NCBI GenBank assembly: GCA_023248215.1 | Contig: JAHFEW010000001.1 | Location: 1 to 64,000, forward strand | Direction: 5' to 3' | Length of the DNA stretch: 64,000 nt | Origin: Nitrospira sp. | GTDB taxonomy: Bacteria; Nitrospirota; Nitrospiria; Nitrospirales; Nitrospiraceae | Shown: in pieces, positions 20,078 to 29,963 of the stretch | Layout of the letters: each line of letters opens with the position of its first letter | Position numbering within the stretch: position 1 is the first letter of the stretch | Program-made: the position numbers and the translations under genes | Notes under the pieces: model-generated | What the model was told of the DNA's origin: nothing | Databases searched by the model: none | Seen by the model: the letters and a program-made list of their open reading frames with translations, nothing else

Positions 20078-21156
20078 TGGCGACGAGTATGTCGGTGCGG
20101 CTCCGGTCCTGGTTGAGGTGGCTCGGGTTTCCCTACGAACTCGTGGCTCATTTTCGGCTGTGGGGTTATGAGCGAGGCTGGTTCCGCACGCATCGCTTGC
20201 CTCGTCCCGTGATCAGCGTGGGGAATCTCACGGTGGGGGGGACGGGGAAAACACCTGTGGTCATGCACCTGGTCGAACAGCTGACGGCCCAGGGAAAGCG
20301 AGTGGCGGTCCTGAGTCGCGGGTATCGGCGCCGGAGCCAGGCGCGTCAGCTCCTGGTGTCCGACGGACAGCGCGTTCTCGTTGGACCGGAGGAAGCCGGG
20401 GATGAGCCCTATCTGATCGCACGCCGCTGTCCTCAAGCCGTGGTAGCGGTCGGCGCAGACCGCTATGCGCTCGGCCAATGGGTGCTGAGTCGCCTGCCGG
20501 TGGATTGTTTTCTGTTGGATGACGGGTTTCAGCATCTTCAACTCCATCGCGATGTGAATCTATTGCTGGTAGATGCCACGGACCTCGCGGGTATTCAGGC
20601 CGCATTGCCGATCGGGCGATTGCGAGAACCGCTCTCGGCGGCTGCGCGCGCGACGGCCGTCTTGATCACCAGGGCCGGGAAGGAGCAGGAAGCGGAAGCT
20701 GTGTGGTGTCATCTGCTCGAGGCCTGCGGCTCACTCCCGCCTCCGATTCATGTGGGATTTCCTGCTGAGGATTTTCGACGCGTCGGTGGGGAAGAGCGGC
20801 GTCCGTTGGCAGCGTTTCATGGTCGCTTGGCCGTCATCTTCAGCGGGATCGGCAATGCCGAGTCTTTTCATGCGTTGGTGGCGGGGTTGGGTCTGACAGT
20901 GGCTGAGACGCTGGCATTTCCTGATCATGTGCACTATACCCATGTCATGGTGGAGACCATTCGAGCCAAAGCGAAAGCCTGTGGCGCGGATCTGCTGCTG
21001 ACGACCGAGAAGGATGCCGACAAGGTCGCGCCGTTTCTGGGCTCCAATGATTCCTGCTGGGCCATCAGGCTCCGGACGGAGATTCTGACGGGGCACGATC
21101 AATTGGAGCAGTTGTTGCGTCTCGATCCGTCGGCGACGAAGGCAGGATATGCGTAA
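20077..21156 (+). CDS. lpxK: Tetraacyldisaccharide 4'-kinase
   Basis: PVISVGNLTVGGTGKTPVVMHLVEQL...VAVLSRGYRR...FLLDDGFQHLQLHRDVNLLLVD. Confidence 0.95.
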   Translation: MATSMSVRLRSWLRWLGFPYELVAHFRLWGYERGWFRTHRLPRPVISVGNLTVGGTGKTPVVMHLVEQLTAQGKRVAVLSRGYRRRSQARQLLVSDGQRVLVGPEEAGDEPYLIARRCPQAVVAVGADRYALGQWVLSRLPVDCFLLDDGFQHLQLHRDVNLLLVDATDLAGIQAALPIGRLREPLSAAARATAVLITRAGKEQEAEAVWCHLLEACGSLPPPIHVGFPAEDFRRVGGEERRPLAAFHGRLAVIFSGIGNAESFHALVAGLGLTVAETLAFPDHVHYTHVMVETIRAKAKACGADLLLTTEKDADKVAPFLGSNDSCWAIRLRTEILTGHDQLEQLLRLDPSATKAGYA

Positions 21157-22843
21157 GGAAGGGATTCATCGCATCGTCGTCCGCGGCCCCAATTGGCTGG
21201 GAGACGCCGTCATGTGCGAGCCTGCCTTGAGCCAGGTGCGTACGATTTTCCCTCACGCCGAAATCACGCTGCTCGTCAAGCCGGCGATTGCTGACCTGCT
21301 GGCGCAGCACCCGGCCGTGAATCGGACGCTGGTCTATGACGACCGGGGACGCCATGCGGGGCTCACCGGGAAATGGACTCTTGCCGGCGTGTTGCGCCGC
21401 CATCGATTCGATCTCGCCATTTTGTTTCAGAATGCGTTTGAGGCGGCCCTGATCAGTTTCTTGGCAGGCATCCCTCGACGCTTCGGGTATGCGACAGACG
21501 GCCGAAGTCTGTTCCTGACGGACCCGGTGTCCTTGCCGTCACGAAACGGCCAGCGACATCAGGTCGAGTACTATTGGGATCTGTTGAAGCCCCTGGGAGG
21601 CCATGGTTCCGCGCCGGCTCCGCGCCTATTCGTCACGCCGGAAGAATCTGCGTCGATCACCAAACGGTTGGCTGATGCCGGGATCGGCGCGTCAGATCTG
21701 GTCATCGGCGTGAATCCAGGCTCGACCTATGGCCATGCCAAAAGATGGTTGCCAGACCGGTATGCTGAGGTCGTCAATCGCGTGTTAAAGGATATGCAGG
21801 CTCAATCCGGTGCCAGAGTCGGCGTGGCCATCCTAGGTGCCAAGGGCGAAGAACGGTTAGGGCAAGCGATCGCCGAACAGATCAAGACGCGCACGGTCGT
21901 CTGTTCCGGGCAGACCACGGTGCGAGAATTGATGGCGCTCGTGAAGCGCTGCCAGTTGTTTCTGACGAACGATACGGGGCCTATGCATGTGGCGGCGGCT
22001 TTCAAGGTCCCGCTGGTGGCCGTGTTCGGCCCGACCGATTGGCAAACCACATCACCCTATGGAGTCGAAGCGAAGTTAGTCCGGCAGCCGGTTTCTTGTG
22101 CGCCCTGCTTGCTGCGAGAATGTCCCATCGATCACCGCTGTATGACCGGCGTGACGGTGGAGCAAGTATATGGCGCGGCCCTGCAGCATCTGCCGCTCGC
22201 AGCTCCTCTCCTGTTACCCGAACCGGCGTCTTCGCGGCGCAGCATCGACCCTGTTTCGCTGGCGGGAGTCACGGTGTTCCTGGATCGTGACGGCACGCTG
22301 AATGAAGATACCGGCTACGTCAAGTCTCCCGAGAAGATGGCACTGCTGCCGGGCGTAGGAGCAGCTCTCGCCCGGCTCAAGCAGGCCGGCGCGCGCCTAG
22401 TCGTCGTGACGAATCAGTCCGGGGTGGGGCGAGGATATATTGCCGCCAAGGATCTTGAAGCCATTCATGCCAAGCTGCGCCAGTTGCTGGCCGAAGATAA
22501 GGTGACGCTCGATGGGCTATATTTTTGTCCTCACCATCCCGATGATCAATGCAATTGTCGCAAGCCTGCCCCGGGAATGATCGAGCGGGCCGTCGCCGAA
22601 TTGCAGGTGGATCTGAGTCGCGCCTATCTCATTGGGGACAGCGCGCGTGACGTCGAGCTGGCGAAACAGGTCGGCGTGCAGAGCCTGCTGGTCATGACCG
22701 GACCGTCGGGGACGGAGACGTTGGCCGACCTGACCGATCGCGGTCTGTCGCCGGACCATGTGGCCGATGCCTTACCGCATGCGGTTGAGTGGATTCTCGC
22801 GCATGCGACCTGCAGGCCGGCTGCCTCACAGGTGCCTCTCTGA
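21149..22843 (+). CDS. waaF: Fusion: lipopolysaccharide heptosyltransferase II + D-glycero-D-manno-heptose-1,7-bisphosphate phosphatase-type HAD domain
   Basis: N-terminus RIVVRGPNWLGDAVMCEPALSQVR...LTNDTGPMHVAAAFKVPLVAVFGPTDW (GT9); C-terminus VTVFLDRDGTLNEDTGYVKSPEKMALLPGV...CPHHPDDQCNCRKPAPGMI (GmhB-like). Confidence 0.92.
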   Translation: MRKEGIHRIVVRGPNWLGDAVMCEPALSQVRTIFPHAEITLLVKPAIADLLAQHPAVNRTLVYDDRGRHAGLTGKWTLAGVLRRHRFDLAILFQNAFEAALISFLAGIPRRFGYATDGRSLFLTDPVSLPSRNGQRHQVEYYWDLLKPLGGHGSAPAPRLFVTPEESASITKRLADAGIGASDLVIGVNPGSTYGHAKRWLPDRYAEVVNRVLKDMQAQSGARVGVAILGAKGEERLGQAIAEQIKTRTVVCSGQTTVRELMALVKRCQLFLTNDTGPMHVAAAFKVPLVAVFGPTDWQTTSPYGVEAKLVRQPVSCAPCLLRECPIDHRCMTGVTVEQVYGAALQHLPLAAPLLLPEPASSRRSIDPVSLAGVTVFLDRDGTLNEDTGYVKSPEKMALLPGVGAALARLKQAGARLVVVTNQSGVGRGYIAAKDLEAIHAKLRQLLAEDKVTLDGLYFCPHHPDDQCNCRKPAPGMIERAVAELQVDLSRAYLIGDSARDVELAKQVGVQSLLVMTGPSGTETLADLTDRGLSPDHVADALPHAVEWILAHATCRPAASQVPL

Positions 22844-22868
22844 TCGTAGCGTCGTCTCTGGTGGCTTA

Positions 22869-23912
22869 ATGACCGACCCTGTACGCCGACTCCTGCTTAT
22901 CAAACCGAGTTCTCTTGGCGACATCGTACATACGATGCCGACCGTAGCTGCCTTACGCGCGCATTTTCCTCACGCTGAGGTGACCTGGCTGGTGAAGCGG
23001 CAATGGGCGCCGTTGGTGGAAGTCATATGCGGAGTCGATCAGGTCTGCGCAGTGGAGACGGGGCTGACAGGCTGGTTGGGCCGGGTGCTTGAACTTCGCG
23101 CGGCTCGGTTTGATCTGGTTGTTGATTTGCAAGGGCTCCTCCGGAGCGGCGCCATGGCCTGGGTGACCGGTTGTGGCCGTCGGATAGGATTTGCCAACGC
23201 GCGTGAGGGCAGCCCGCTGTTCTATACTCAGCGGGTCGAGGTTCCGGATGCACCCATGCATGCGGTCGATCGGTACCTGTTGGTGGCGGAGGCGCTCGGT
23301 GCGGAGCGTCCGGCGCAGCCTCTCTTCGAATTTATCGATCGTCCAGAAGATCGGCAGTCTGTGGAGGCGATCCTCACCAGAGCTGGCGTTGTATCCTCCT
23401 TGCCTTGGATCGCGATCAACGCATCCGCGCGCTGGGAGACCAAACGCTGGCCTCCGCAGCATTTTGCCGAGGCCGCGGACCAGCTGTCTCAGGCGCATGC
23501 GTTGCCGATCGTCTTCATCGGAGGAGCGGCTGAGCGGCCGGAATCTCTCGCGGTGATGGCGCTCATGCGCACGAAAGCGGTTGATCTCACGGGACAGACC
23601 CCTGTAGGCTTGCTGCCCAGTTTGTTGCGACAGGCGGCTGTCTTGATCACCAACGATTCCGGACCGATGCACATTGCGGCGGCGGTGGGGACGCCGGTGG
23701 TGGCGTTATTCGGGCCGACTGATCCGACCAGAACGGGGCCCTATGGTAGGGGGCATCTCGTCCTGTCGCATGCGGTGGAATGCAGTCCCTGTTTTCGCCG
23801 GGATTGTTTTCGTGCCGTAACGCTCGAATGTCTGACCGCAGTGCGACCGGAGCAGGTCATTCGCGCCGTGCAGCAGCAACTTAACCGGTCACCGAGGCAG
23901 GGATCGTTGTGA
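22869..23912 (+). CDS. waaC: Heptosyltransferase I-like (GT9)
   Basis: RRLLLIKPSSLGDIVHTMPTVAALRAHFPHAEVTWLVKRQWAPLV...VDLQGLLRSGAMAW. Confidence 0.88.
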   Translation: MTDPVRRLLLIKPSSLGDIVHTMPTVAALRAHFPHAEVTWLVKRQWAPLVEVICGVDQVCAVETGLTGWLGRVLELRAARFDLVVDLQGLLRSGAMAWVTGCGRRIGFANAREGSPLFYTQRVEVPDAPMHAVDRYLLVAEALGAERPAQPLFEFIDRPEDRQSVEAILTRAGVVSSLPWIAINASARWETKRWPPQHFAEAADQLSQAHALPIVFIGGAAERPESLAVMALMRTKAVDLTGQTPVGLLPSLLRQAAVLITNDSGPMHIAAAVGTPVVALFGPTDPTRTGPYGRGHLVLSHAVECSPCFRRDCFRAVTLECLTAVRPEQVIRAVQQQLNRSPRQGSL

Positions 23913-25012
23913 ATATTCTGATTGCGGAATCCAGCAGGACGGTAGGCGGGCAGGAACTGGCGGTCCTGTTGCATGCCGAGCGGTTATTGAAGCGCGGCCA
24001 CCGCCTGCGGCTCGTCTTAGAGCCACACAGTCCCATCATGGCGATGGCCAGAGAGCGCGGGCTGCCGGTCGAACCCTTTATGATGCAGCAATGGCGCCTG
24101 CCTCTATCGATCCTCGCCTTTCGCCGTCTGTTGAAGCGGGAACGTCCCAACATCGTCCATGTGAACAGCTCGCGTGACAGCTGGATTGCGGCGCTGGCGG
24201 CACGCCTGGTCGATCCGCGTCCCAAAGTCATTCGCACCCGGCATATTTCCGCGCCGCTCACGAACAATAGGGCTACGCATCTGTTGTACCGGCGCCTGTT
24301 CGACATGGTCATCGTGACCGGCGGAGAACGGAACCGCCAGGATCTCATTCATCGGGACGGGTTGGCGCCGGACCGGGTGGCCGCCTTTCCCATCGGTCTG
24401 GACGTGGAATACTTCTCGCCGGCCAAACCCCTGCACGATATCCGGTCCGAACTCGGGATTCCGTCCGGCTTCAAACTGGTCGGACTCATTTCCTACTTGC
24501 GCGACTATAAGGGGCATACCTATTTTGTCGAGGCGGCCGCCAAGGTGTTGAAGCAGCACCAGGGGGTGGCCTTTCTCATCGTGGGCGAAGGCCCGGAGGA
24601 GCAGAACATCCGCGCGCAGATCGAACGCCTCGGGTTGACTGCCGATGTCCGCATGTTGGGATTTCGCGACGATCTGCTGGATGTGTTTCGGTCGTTGGAT
24701 CTGTTCGTAATTCCCACGATCGAAGGGGATACCATTCCGCAGGTGTTGATGCAAGCCTTGGCGATCGGCCTCCCGGTCGTGTCGACGACGACCGGATCGA
24801 TTCCCGATGTCGTGGCTGATGGGGAGTCTGGGTTCCTCGTGCCGCCGCGCGATGCCGATGCGCTGGCCGATCGGATAGGGCGGTTGTTGGCCGATCCCGA
24901 TCTGCGTGCGGCGATGGGCCGGCACGGCCGTCAGATGGTGGAACGTTCCTATTCGATCGACCGTATGGTGGATGAATTGGAGCGGGTCTATCGACGGGTG
25001 ATCGCGCCATGA
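23909..25012 (+). CDS. Glycosyltransferase family 4
   Basis: MNILIAESSRTVGGQELAVLLHAERLLKRGH...FVIPTIEGDTIPQVLMQALAIGLPVVSTTTGSIPDVV. Confidence 0.9.
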   Translation: MNILIAESSRTVGGQELAVLLHAERLLKRGHRLRLVLEPHSPIMAMARERGLPVEPFMMQQWRLPLSILAFRRLLKRERPNIVHVNSSRDSWIAALAARLVDPRPKVIRTRHISAPLTNNRATHLLYRRLFDMVIVTGGERNRQDLIHRDGLAPDRVAAFPIGLDVEYFSPAKPLHDIRSELGIPSGFKLVGLISYLRDYKGHTYFVEAAAKVLKQHQGVAFLIVGEGPEEQNIRAQIERLGLTADVRMLGFRDDLLDVFRSLDLFVIPTIEGDTIPQVLMQALAIGLPVVSTTTGSIPDVVADGESGFLVPPRDADALADRIGRLLADPDLRAAMGRHGRQMVERSYSIDRMVDELERVYRRVIAP

Positions 25013-27150
25013 TGCAACGATCAACTGAGGCGCGGTCCTCGATCCGCAAGACGGTGCTTTTCTGGTGGATCCTTTTCGTCGTGATGCAAATGGCCGAGCG
25101 TGTCTTCCTGCTCCGTGATGCGTTCGCCCAGGAAACGCCCACGCTCGCGCTTCTCCTCAAGACGCTGGCAGTCGGGGTGCGGGGAGATTTCATCACCGCT
25201 ACTTTTGCACTGGTATTGGCCGCGATCGGCGCAGGGGGATGGGCATTATTGAGGCAAAGATGGACCGGCCTGCGAGGCTCTGCACGGTTATTCGCCCTGT
25301 CGTTCCGGCCGGCCCTGCACGTGAGCTGTGTTCTGTTCGGGGTGCTGCTGTTCGTCCTCTTGTGTGTCGACATGGGGTATTACGGCTTCAATCGGCAACA
25401 TATGGATTTCGTGTTTCTCGAATACCTCGGGGATCTGTTCGGGCCTGCGGCGACGACGGAGGAGACCAACGCGCAGGCGCTGAAACAAACCGGCGCGGAG
25501 CTGGAGGCCGTTGGGAAATGGGCAGGGCGGCTGGTGCTCTTCCTCGGCATTCAGGCGGTGGGGATCGGTCTGTGGTGGTGGTGTTTCTCCGCCGCCGTGG
25601 TTCCGGCGCTCTCCCGATGGCGGCTGGGGTCGGGCTTTCAGGCGAACGCCCTGCTCTGTGTGTGTCTGGTCGGCGGCGGCGCCGGATTCCATCCGTTGGG
25701 GCCTTACGGCATTCGGATTGTCCACATCGGTAGCACGGTCTATTACACGCTGGCCCAAAATCCAATTTTGTTCGCCGGCGAGGCGTTACGAGTGGCCTGG
25801 GTGTCGCGAGGATCGATGGCGCAGCGAGCGAACACCGAGATCATGCCGTACGACGTCGCGGTTCGCACGGCTCAGGACCTGTTGGGACCAGGCGAAGTGT
25901 TTCCGGATCCACGCTACCCCTTGCTCCGAGCCATGGCGCCCGCTGCCGACGGCGTCCGGTTGTCCAAGCCGGCTAACGTGCTCATCCTGTTTCTGGAAGG
26001 GTTGGACCGTCGATACCTTGGGCAGACTTACGGCGAGGTGCGGGGGACTCCGTTTCTGGATCGGTTGAAGGACGACAGCGTCTATTTCACGAATTTTTTT
26101 TCCAACGGTGTCCAGACCTCCCGGGGACTCTTCGCCACCCTCTGCAGCACCTACCCGCGGCATGGGGCCTCCGCAATGAAAACGCGCTATGCCCACGATT
26201 ATCTCTGCCTGCCGTCTCTCTTGCAGCGCCAAGGCTACAGCACGGAGATGGTGATCGGGCAGCATCGGGATCTCAACCGGCTACAAACGTTTCTCTCGCG
26301 AAATGGCCTGCGGCAGTTGTTGGACGAGGGTGATTTTCCTTCGCAGGCGGAACGGGCCGGACTGGGCATTGTCGACGGAGCTCTGTTCGATCTCTGTTAT
26401 GAGCGGATCAAGCAGCGCCAGGCGGAGGGCAAACCGTTCTTTCTCACCACCCTCACGCTGTCGACGCACCATCCCTTTGCCGCCCCGCCTCACCATGACG
26501 AGGTCCGTACGCTCCAGCAGCAGGTTGCGGACCAGTATGTCGGGGCGCTCCGGTATACGGATCTTGAATTAGAGCGAGTGTTCACCAAGCTGGTTCGCGA
26601 GGGACTGTTGCGCAATACCGTCGTCGTGATCGTGGGTGACCATGGGCGGCATGAACCGGTCGGGAGCACCGATGTGGAGCGAAAGGCCGGCCATTTTGCC
26701 TCGCCGATGCTGATATGGATGGATGAATCGTTGCGAACGCCTGCCACCTACCGCCCACGGGCTGTGTCGACGATCGCGAGTCATGTGGACGTCGCGCCGA
26801 CCCTATTAGCCTTGAACGGAATGATGCCGGCGGTGGCGCCGTTCGCGGGGCATGACCTCACCTGCCTCCTCGTGCGGGACTGTTTGCCGGACCAGGTGGC
26901 CTATCTCACTAGCGTCTACGACAATCTGGTTGGGTTGGCCAGTCGTGAAGGTGTCTTGTTGTACTCGTTTCTGACAGAGAGGTTTCAAGAGACGAGTCTG
27001 ACGTTCGAACTCCTGCCTGAAGAACAAGAAGGCCCGCGACAACTCACCGCCTCCCGTTATCGGGAGTTGTTGGCGTTATACGAAGTGTCCAATGTGGCGC
27101 TTGATTCCAATCGCATCTGGTCCTGGCGAGAGTTTGGTCCACGGCTATGA
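25009..27150 (+). CDS. LTA synthase/alkaline-phosphatase-superfamily sulfatase-like membrane protein
   Basis: N-terminal TM segments; NVLILFLEGLDRRYLGQ...FFSNGVQTSRGLFATLCS...VVIVGDHGRHEPVG. Confidence 0.85.
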   Translation: MMQRSTEARSSIRKTVLFWWILFVVMQMAERVFLLRDAFAQETPTLALLLKTLAVGVRGDFITATFALVLAAIGAGGWALLRQRWTGLRGSARLFALSFRPALHVSCVLFGVLLFVLLCVDMGYYGFNRQHMDFVFLEYLGDLFGPAATTEETNAQALKQTGAELEAVGKWAGRLVLFLGIQAVGIGLWWWCFSAAVVPALSRWRLGSGFQANALLCVCLVGGGAGFHPLGPYGIRIVHIGSTVYYTLAQNPILFAGEALRVAWVSRGSMAQRANTEIMPYDVAVRTAQDLLGPGEVFPDPRYPLLRAMAPAADGVRLSKPANVLILFLEGLDRRYLGQTYGEVRGTPFLDRLKDDSVYFTNFFSNGVQTSRGLFATLCSTYPRHGASAMKTRYAHDYLCLPSLLQRQGYSTEMVIGQHRDLNRLQTFLSRNGLRQLLDEGDFPSQAERAGLGIVDGALFDLCYERIKQRQAEGKPFFLTTLTLSTHHPFAAPPHHDEVRTLQQQVADQYVGALRYTDLELERVFTKLVREGLLRNTVVVIVGDHGRHEPVGSTDVERKAGHFASPMLIWMDESLRTPATYRPRAVSTIASHVDVAPTLLALNGMMPAVAPFAGHDLTCLLVRDCLPDQVAYLTSVYDNLVGLASREGVLLYSFLTERFQETSLTFELLPEEQEGPRQLTASRYRELLALYEVSNVALDSNRIWSWREFGPRL

Positions 27151-27212
27151 GAAAGTACCGGCCATTCGGTGTGTAGGGAGGTTGAGTTTCTGTTCGAGAA
27201 GGAATCGTGACC

Positions 27213-28016
27213 GTGAGTCATACACCGATATCGGCCGTGATCATTGCCTATAATGATGAACCCAACATGCGGGCCTGCCTGGAATCAGTCACCTGGGCAG
27301 ATGAAATCATTGTGGTCGATTCTCACAGCACCGATGCCACCGAACGAATCAGCCGGGAGTTCACCGACAAGGTCTATCAGCATGAGTTTCACGGGTTTGG
27401 CCGTCTGCGGAACGAGGCCCTCGTGCATGCCACGCACGACTGGGTGTTCAGTTTGGATACGGACGAGCGGGCGACGCCGGAGTTGCGGGATGAAATCCGG
27501 CATGTATTGGCCGCCGGTCCGGAGGCCGATGCCTATTTTGTGCCCCGCAAAAACTATTTTCTGGGGCGATGGATCAAACATTGCGGCTGGTTCCCCGATT
27601 ATCGACAGCCGCAATTGTTTCGCAAGAGCCGTCTGCGTTATCGAGACGAACTGGTCCATGAAAGCTTCGATCTGGAAGGTCGCCTCGGCTATTTGACGGC
27701 CACGGCGCTGCAATACCCGTTTCGGGATATCGATCATTACTTGGCGAAGCAAGAACGCTACTCCGATCTGATGGCGCAACGCATGGTCGAGCAGGGGCGC
27801 TCCTTCTCGTGGCACCAGCTGCTGTCGCATCCCTGCTTCACCTTTCTGAAAATGTATGTCGGGCGCAAGGGCTGCCTGGACGGTGTGCCGGGCCTCATTT
27901 TGTCCGGGCTCTATGCCTACTATACGTTCATCAAATACGCTCGTTTTTGGGAGCTGCAGGGCGCAGCGGCGCTTGCAGGGCATCCGGCTGCACCAGTGAA
28001 ACAAGGGCATGGATGA
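27213..28016 (+). CDS. Glycosyltransferase family 2 (LPS core beta-glucosyltransferase-like)
   Basis: PISAVIIAYNDEPNMRACLESVTWADEIIVVDSHSTDATERI...WFPDYRQPQLFRKS. Confidence 0.87.
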   Translation: MSHTPISAVIIAYNDEPNMRACLESVTWADEIIVVDSHSTDATERISREFTDKVYQHEFHGFGRLRNEALVHATHDWVFSLDTDERATPELRDEIRHVLAAGPEADAYFVPRKNYFLGRWIKHCGWFPDYRQPQLFRKSRLRYRDELVHESFDLEGRLGYLTATALQYPFRDIDHYLAKQERYSDLMAQRMVEQGRSFSWHQLLSHPCFTFLKMYVGRKGCLDGVPGLILSGLYAYYTFIKYARFWELQGAAALAGHPAAPVKQGHG

Positions 28017-28810
28017 AGGACATCGGGGCGGAACAGAAGCGAGGGTTGATGACGATCGCGGCGGTGGTCATTACCAAGGATGAAGAGAACAACATCGTGG
28101 ACTGTCTTGAGTCGGTGCGCTGGGCTGACGAGCTCATTGTGGTGGATGCCGAGAGCCGGGATCGGACCATCGAGCTGGCGAAGCGTTATACTCCGCGGGT
28201 GTTCGTCCGCCCGTGGCCGGGGTATGGTCCGCAAAAAAACTTCGGGATCGATCAAGCCGACGCGGAATGGATTCTCGTCGTGGATGCCGATGAGCGGGTG
28301 ACCGACGGCCTGCGACGAGAGATTCAAGCGCTTCTGGCCGCGATCCCGCCCGCTGAGATCGGGGGCTATGAGATTCCCCGGCGGAATTTCTTTTACGGGA
28401 AATGGATTCAAGGCGGCGGTCTGTTCCCAGACTACCAATTGAGGCTCTTCCGAAAGACTTCCGGACGATATGACGATGTGCGGTTGCACGAAAACTTCAC
28501 ACTCAGTGGGCGTCGGGAGCGGCTTCGTGAGCCTTTCGATCACTACAGCATGCCCACCGTGAACCATCACATCCGCAAGATGATGCGGTACTCGACCCTG
28601 GGCGCCGATGAGAAACTTAAACGAGTCACCCACATCAGCGGGTGGGTCATCGCGACGCACCATCTCGGCACGATGCTGAAGACCCTGTTCGTGCGTGGCG
28701 GCTACCGGGACGGGGTGCACGGTTTGGTGGTGGCGATGTTCGCCGGCCTCCATACGTTCGTCAAATATGCCAAGGCCTGGGAGCGGTTGAATGTGAGGCG
28801 CGAAGGATGA
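28013..28810 (+). CDS. Glycosyltransferase family 2, paralogue of the preceding gene
   Basis: TIAAVVITKDEENNIVDCLESVRWADELIVVDAESRDRTIELA...LFPDYQLRLFRKTSGRYDDVRLHENF. Confidence 0.87.
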   Translation: MKDIGAEQKRGLMTIAAVVITKDEENNIVDCLESVRWADELIVVDAESRDRTIELAKRYTPRVFVRPWPGYGPQKNFGIDQADAEWILVVDADERVTDGLRREIQALLAAIPPAEIGGYEIPRRNFFYGKWIQGGGLFPDYQLRLFRKTSGRYDDVRLHENFTLSGRRERLREPFDHYSMPTVNHHIRKMMRYSTLGADEKLKRVTHISGWVIATHHLGTMLKTLFVRGGYRDGVHGLVVAMFAGLHTFVKYAKAWERLNVRREG

Positions 28811-28859
28811 GTAGGACTCAAGCCTCTCGCATGGACGCGATGGAGGCGCCTTTCGCCTG

Positions 28860-29963
28860 ATGCGTGTTGGGATCGACGCGGCTTCGATCGTAGGAGACAA
28901 GGGCGGCGTCGGCTGGCATACCTATCATCTTCTGCGAGCCTTACTGGCCTTGAACGAGGAGATCGAGTATGTCGGGTATCTCCGGCCTGGTTCCCTGCGG
29001 GCAGGCCGGCTCGATGGCTGGCCGGTGAACGATCGGATGCGTTGGGTAGAAGTGTCGCGGTGGCTGATGCCCTGGCGGGGAGCTTGGGACGGCCTTGATC
29101 TCTATCATGGCCCCAATTTCAAGATGCACACGACGGGACGGTCGGGCGGCATCGTGACCATCCATGACCTCTGGCTCGCTCGTTATCCGGAATATTCACG
29201 AAAACTATTGGGGCAAGCAGGCTCGTCTCGGCGGGCAAGGGCCACGGCGTTACGGGCACGAAAAGTCGTGACGGTCTCGGAGTTTTCCGCTCAGGAAATC
29301 GAGGGGCTGTACGGCGTTCCGCGTGAGCATCTGGTCGTCATCCATAACGGAGTGTCCGAAGATTTCTCTCCGATGCGCGACCAGCAGGCCATAGTTGAAC
29401 TGCGACAACGTTGGACGATCCCAGCGGCCGGGTTCATCCTGTTCGTCGGGGGCGCCGATCCGAGAAAGAACCATCGCGTCTTTTTGCAGGCGGTGACGCA
29501 GTCGCGTTCGCAACTGGGGGGGCGGGTCATCGTGCTCGTGGGTGACGAGGATCATCCGCAAGGGAGTTACCGGGCAACGGCGCAGGCGCTTGGTTTGGAA
29601 CAGGATGTCCGTTGTACCGGGCGTCTCGACCGCGAAGACTTGCGGCGGCTCTATTCCTTCGCCGACCTGTTTGTATTTCCTTCACGCTACGAGGGATTCG
29701 GTATGCCCATCCTGGAGGCGATGGCCTGCGGAGCGCCGACGATCACCTCGTCGACATCCTCCCTGCCGGAGGTGGCAGGAGACGCGGCATTGCTGGTGGA
29801 TCCCGACGATGTCGAGGCATTGGGAAGGGCGATGGTGACGGTATTGTCCGATCAGGACCTCCGACAGAGACTGCGACAGCGTGGATTCGAACGCGCCCGG
29901 CTCTTCACGTGGGAGCGCGCGGCATTGCGCACCAGTGCCCTGTATCGTGAACTCTGTGCCTAG
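28860..29963 (+). CDS. Glycosyltransferase family 4
   Basis: MRVGIDAASIVGDKGGVGWHTYHLL...FVFPSRYEGFGMPILEAMACGAPTITSSTSSLPEVAGDAALLVDP; TAG stop is the edge of element E2. Confidence 0.9.
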   Translation: MRVGIDAASIVGDKGGVGWHTYHLLRALLALNEEIEYVGYLRPGSLRAGRLDGWPVNDRMRWVEVSRWLMPWRGAWDGLDLYHGPNFKMHTTGRSGGIVTIHDLWLARYPEYSRKLLGQAGSSRRARATALRARKVVTVSEFSAQEIEGLYGVPREHLVVIHNGVSEDFSPMRDQQAIVELRQRWTIPAAGFILFVGGADPRKNHRVFLQAVTQSRSQLGGRVIVLVGDEDHPQGSYRATAQALGLEQDVRCTGRLDREDLRRLYSFADLFVFPSRYEGFGMPILEAMACGAPTITSSTSSLPEVAGDAALLVDPDDVEALGRAMVTVLSDQDLRQRLRQRGFERARLFTWERAALRTSALYRELCA

